Source of the DNA: Chryseobacterium sp. 18061
GTDB taxonomy: Bacteria; Pseudomonadota; Gammaproteobacteria; Enterobacterales; Enterobacteriaceae
Length of the DNA stretch: 64,000 bases
Assembly (NCBI GenBank): GCA_902706205.1
Contig: CACSKA010000012.1
Span: 32,215-96,214, forward strand
Reading direction: 5' to 3'
The notes below the pieces were generated by a model. The model was not told the DNA's origin. It saw only the letters and a program-made list of their open reading frames with translations, and ran no database searches. The translations under genes and the position numbers were made by a program. How positions within the stretch are numbered: position 1 is the stretch's first letter; every line of letters begins with the position of its first letter. This document shows, piece by piece, positions 61,261-64,000 of this stretch.

Positions 61261-62247
61261 TTAATACATTGGCGTTAATTGTAATGGTGGCTCCTGGAGA
61301 ACTCTGACTTGTTCCAGGAACATTTGGGTTTGCCTGCGCCAGTTATCTTCCTCGGCAAGCCACGGAAAATTAACGGGAAAGGCAGGATCTCCCCAGCGGC
61401 GGATTAACCACGCCAGGTAGTAAACCATACGCATAGCGCGTAGCGGTTCAATGAAGGAAAGCTCAGCGGTATCAAACGTGCTGAACTCTTCATAGGCTTC
61501 AAGAATGGTATCAAGCTGCATCAAACGTTCGGCACGATCGCCGTGCAACAGCATCCACAAGTCCTGAACAGCCGGTCCATTTCGGGCATCATCAAGATCG
61601 ACAAACATCGGCCCATCGCGCCAGAGTATGTTACCGGCATGGCAATCGCCATGAAGTCTCAAAGATGTAAAACGGGTGTGCCATTGCTGCATGACGGCAT
61701 CAATCAGCTTGTCTGTGGCTGCGAGGAAATCGGCTTTCAGAGAAGATGGAACCAGCGGCGTAGTTTCAAAAATCTGGCGGGGTTCCAGTAAATATTCCTG
61801 TAGGCCGATATCCGGGCGCGCGGTAAACAGCTTCTTGCGACCGGTCTGATGAAGGCGTCCTAATGAACGGCCAACCCATTCCATCTGGTCGAGGTTATCA
61901 GGTTCAAACTGACGCCCTCCGACGCTTGGGAAAACGGCGAAGGAAAACCCCTGTTGGCTCAGGAGCGTTTCACCCTCAAATGTAATAGGTGCCGCAACAG
62001 GCACATCATCGGCCTGTAAGTCCTGCGCGAACTGGTGCTCTTCACGAATTTGGTCTGCGGACCAGCGCTGTGGACGATAGAATTTCACGACGAAGCGACG
62101 CCGGTCTTCATCCTGAAATTGCCAGACGCGGTTCTCGTAGCTGTTGAGTGGAGTCAAACCTGAATCCACCCGAATACCCTGATCAAAAAGTGCATCAACG
62201 ATGGTATCCGGGTGTAGAGTCTGGAAAGTAAAAGCCTTATCGTTCAT
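61261..62247 (-). CDS. srkA: Stress-response kinase A (YihE)
   Basis: 328-residue Ser/Thr kinase with an APH/choline-kinase fold; protects cells from MazF-mediated death and is Cpx induced in E. coli. The catalytic loop is LHGDCHAGNILW and the DFG-like metal loop is FVDLDDARNG. Upstream of dsbA on the same strand. Confidence 0.97.
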   Translation of the reverse strand: MNDKAFTFQTLHPDTIVDALFDQGIRVDSGLTPLNSYENRVWQFQDEDRRRFVVKFYRPQRWSADQIREEHQFAQDLQADDVPVAAPITFEGETLLSQQGFSFAVFPSVGGRQFEPDNLDQMEWVGRSLGRLHQTGRKKLFTARPDIGLQEYLLEPRQIFETTPLVPSSLKADFLAATDKLIDAVMQQWHTRFTSLRLHGDCHAGNILWRDGPMFVDLDDARNGPAVQDLWMLLHGDRAERLMQLDTILEAYEEFSTFDTAELSFIEPLRAMRMVYYLAWLIRRWGDPAFPVNFPWLAEEDNWRRQTQMFLEQVRVLQEPPLQLTPMY

Positions 62248-62323
62248 CCGATTATCCGGAAATTACTGCGAATAATTCAGGATATCATTTCACAGCCTTT
62301 TCGGTCGCCCCTCTTACAAGCTT

Positions 62324-62593
62324 TTACTCTTTTATTACGCCACGAGCGCGGAGCAGTGCGGTTTTAAAATCTTCTTCATAATCTTTCTTAATGCCCGGGA
62401 TAGCGGCATCTTTCGCGGAATCGCGCATTTTCAGATGATAAATCAGAATATCATCGGAAAGATCCGTCAGCTCACCGTCAAAACCTGACTCCTTCGCCAG
62501 TTTCTGTAAGAATTGCATCAGATTCAGCTCGGGCTCTTTTTGCCAGGCTGGCTGGAGAAGCTCAATCACTTCGTTCAGACGTTTACATTTCAT
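62324..62593 (-). CDS. yihD: DUF1040 family protein YihD
   Basis: 89-residue soluble helical protein matching YihD (MKCKRLNEVIELLQPAWQ). Function unknown. Upstream of srkA on the same strand with a 76-base gap; likely the head of the yihD-srkA-dsbA unit. Confidence 0.95.
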   Translation of the reverse strand: MKCKRLNEVIELLQPAWQKEPELNLMQFLQKLAKESGFDGELTDLSDDILIYHLKMRDSAKDAAIPGIKKDYEEDFKTALLRARGVIKE

Positions 62594-62662
62594 TTATTTG
62601 CTCCTTACGCTTAACAGTCACACGTTAGCAGGGTCAAACCCACAATAAAAGAGGCGATATTC

Positions 62663-63247
62663 ATGAATCAATATCAGGGGATAACAGGCGTCGTACTGGC
62701 AGGTGGAAAGGCAAGCCGAATGGGTAGCATCGATAAAGGATTACAGGAACTTAATGGTATTCCGCTGTGGCAACACGTCGCCGCTACGCTTTCAGCACAA
62801 ACAGAAACGTTGGTTCTCAGCGCTAATCGTTCCCTGGATATTTACCGTTCCTATGGCCATGTCGTCGTGGAGGATACATTACCGGATTACCCCGGTCCTC
62901 TTGCCGGAATGCTCTCTGCTATGAAGCAATTACCGGGCGAGTGGTTTCTGTTTTGCCCGTGCGATACGCCCTTTGTCCCTACATTTCTGACCGATCGTTT
63001 TTTGCAGTTTAAAGCTCTATCACCGGTGGTATGGGCATACGACGGTGAACGCGATCATCCGACTGTTTCTCTCATTAACCGCAGCGTGGTCCCGGCCCTG
63101 GAAAAATATCTCGAGGCAGGAGAACGTCGGGTGATGGTCTTTCTTCAGCAGTGTGGTGGTCATCGAGTTGATTTTAGCGATGCCAAAAACGCATTTATCA
63201 ACGTGAATACGCTCGACGATTTACAAAACATGCAGGTGAAATTATGA
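62663..63247 (+). CDS. mobA: Molybdenum cofactor guanylyltransferase MobA
   Basis: 194 residues. Converts Mo-molybdopterin plus GTP to the bis-MGD cofactor used by FdoG among others. The nucleotide-binding loop LAGGKASRMGSIDKG is near 12-26, and FCPCDTPFV is the metal loop. Coupled to mobB (overlap ATGA). Confidence 0.97.
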   Translation: MNQYQGITGVVLAGGKASRMGSIDKGLQELNGIPLWQHVAATLSAQTETLVLSANRSLDIYRSYGHVVVEDTLPDYPGPLAGMLSAMKQLPGEWFLFCPCDTPFVPTFLTDRFLQFKALSPVVWAYDGERDHPTVSLINRSVVPALEKYLEAGERRVMVFLQQCGGHRVDFSDAKNAFINVNTLDDLQNMQVKL

Positions 63248-63756
63248 CGCCGGTTCTGGCCATTGCCGCATGGAGCGGTACGGGAAAAACGACCTTATTG
63301 AAAGCGCTGATCACGGAACTGTGCGCTCGCGGTTTACGCCCTGGACTCATCAAACATACTCATCATCGGATGGATGTCGACACTCCGGGGAAAGACAGCT
63401 ACGAACTGCGCAAGGCAGGAGCCACCCAAACGTTGGTTGCTAATGCACAGCGCTGGGCATTAATGACGGAAACGACAGAAGCTGAAGAACCTGATCTGCA
63501 GTATCTGGTTAGCCGCATGGATCTCTCAATGCTGGATCTGGTGCTTGTTGAGGGTTTTAAACACGAGCCTGTCGCGAAAATTATGTTGTTTCGACAAGGT
63601 GCTTCTCACACGATTGAAGAGCTTGCTCTCGACGAATACGTCGTAGCCATTGCCAGTGACACTCCGATTGATGCGCTTTGCCCATTATTGGATCTTAATA
63701 ATATCAATCAGATAGCTGATTTTATTGAGCAATGGGTAGCGCAGCAGCGAGTCTGA
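63244..63756 (+). CDS. mobB: Molybdopterin-guanine dinucleotide biosynthesis adapter MobB
   Basis: 170-residue P-loop protein (Walker A AWSGTGKTTL at 9-18) that binds GTP and assists MobA. KHTHHRMDVDTPGKDS and EGFKHEP are family motifs. It ends 122 bases before the 5S gene, as at E. coli mobB-rrfA. Confidence 0.97.
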   Translation: MTPVLAIAAWSGTGKTTLLKALITELCARGLRPGLIKHTHHRMDVDTPGKDSYELRKAGATQTLVANAQRWALMTETTEAEEPDLQYLVSRMDLSMLDLVLVEGFKHEPVAKIMLFRQGASHTIEELALDEYVVAIASDTPIDALCPLLDLNNINQIADFIEQWVAQQRV

Positions 63757-63835
63757 CCGACTTTTAGCAGGAGCGATAATCTGGATTAAGATTAGAGAAT
63801 GCAGAGACCATGAAGGAATTTTATGACGTATAAAC

Positions 63836-63866
63836 GCAAAAAACCCCGGCCTTTCGGTCGGGGTTT
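63836..63866 (-). terminator. rRNA operon terminator
   Basis: On the minus strand AAACCCCG and CGGGGTTT with GGCC/GACC inside, followed by TTTTTTGCG. It lies 13 bases past the 5S 3' end. Confidence 0.88.
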
Positions 63867-63878
63867 CTTACTTATTTG

Positions 63879-63998
63879 ATGCCTGGCAGTTCCCTACTCT
63901 CGCATGGGGAGACCCCACACTACCATCGGCGCTACGGCGTTTCACTTCTGAGTTCGGCATGGGGTCAGGTGGGACCACCGCGCTGTTGCCGCCAGGCA
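63879..63998 (-). rRNA. rrf: 5S ribosomal RNA
   Basis: 120-base 5S rRNA on the minus strand, starting TGCCTGGCGGCAACAGCG and ending CTGCCAGGCAT, with the ends pairing. It is the last gene of an rRNA operon (equivalent to E. coli rrnA) whose remainder is beyond the window. Confidence 0.97.
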
Positions 63999-64000
63999 AA

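Overview
The window comes from a member of the Enterobacteriaceae. Gene order and protein sequence follow the E. coli chromosome from pfkA through the rha, frv, fdo, yihXY, bipA, glnALG, hemN, engB, spf, polA, dsbA and mobAB blocks, ending at the 5S gene of an rRNA operon. It is not E. coli: it has an ABC rhamnose transporter and a lactaldehyde reductase fused onto the rha operon, an extra GH4/PTS/porin locus and an azlCD locus, and it lacks the yih sulfoquinovose cluster between yihX and bipA. An Enterobacter/Lelliottia/Leclercia-like genus is plausible, but the genus cannot be fixed from the sequence alone.

Layout. 1-8.3 kb: partial DUF1993 gene, pfkA, fieF, cpxP diverging from cpxRA, yiiM, a DHDPS-family aldolase and kdgT. 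8.5-9.3 kb: sodA with a Fur-type promoter. 9.5-22.9 kb: the rhamnose regulon (rhaT, rhaR, rhaS, rhaBAD, then a periplasmic binding protein, ABC ATPase, two permeases, an iron-type alcohol dehydrogenase and rhaM), with a different palindromic repeat at each of three internal junctions, including eight tandem palindromes at 17.45-17.81 kb. 22.9-27.9 kb: a sugar locus with a GH4 phosphoglycosidase interrupted by an in-frame amber codon, a lone PTS IIC, a GntR/UTRA regulator and an outer-membrane porin. 28.1-29.8 kb: an XRE-cupin regulator diverging from azlCD.

29.9-34.6 kb: frvABXR, a fructose-type PTS with an M42 peptidase and a PRD activator. 34.7-41.6 kb: a small DUF1471 protein, fdhD, and fdoGHI-fdhE encoding selenocysteine formate dehydrogenase-O. 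41.6-43.1 kb: an accessory patch with a CopG-type antitoxin, a truncated VapC toxin and an alpha/beta hydrolase. 43.2-48.2 kb: fabY-dtd-yihY-yihX and bipA. 48.2-52.7 kb: glnA-glnL-glnG with textbook NtrC and sigma-54 sites. 52.8-64 kb: hemN preceded by a translationally coupled small membrane protein gene, yihI, csrC RNA, engB, Spot 42 RNA, polA, yihG, dsbA, srkA, yihD, mobAB and 5S rRNA.

How the parts work together. The Cpx block links envelope stress sensing (CpxAR) to its periplasmic inhibitor CpxP, and dsbA and srkA at the far end are known Cpx targets in E. coli. The rhamnose block can import rhamnose by two routes, epimerise it (RhaM), degrade it (RhaABD) and reduce the lactaldehyde product. 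fdhD and fdhE bracket the formate dehydrogenase genes whose product they mature. The gln block is the complete nitrogen two-component circuit. Most of the window is conserved core. The novelty lies in the rha palindrome array, the GH4/IIC/GntR/porin locus and the decaying toxin-antitoxin pair. No clearly new multi-gene defence or biosynthetic system was recognised.
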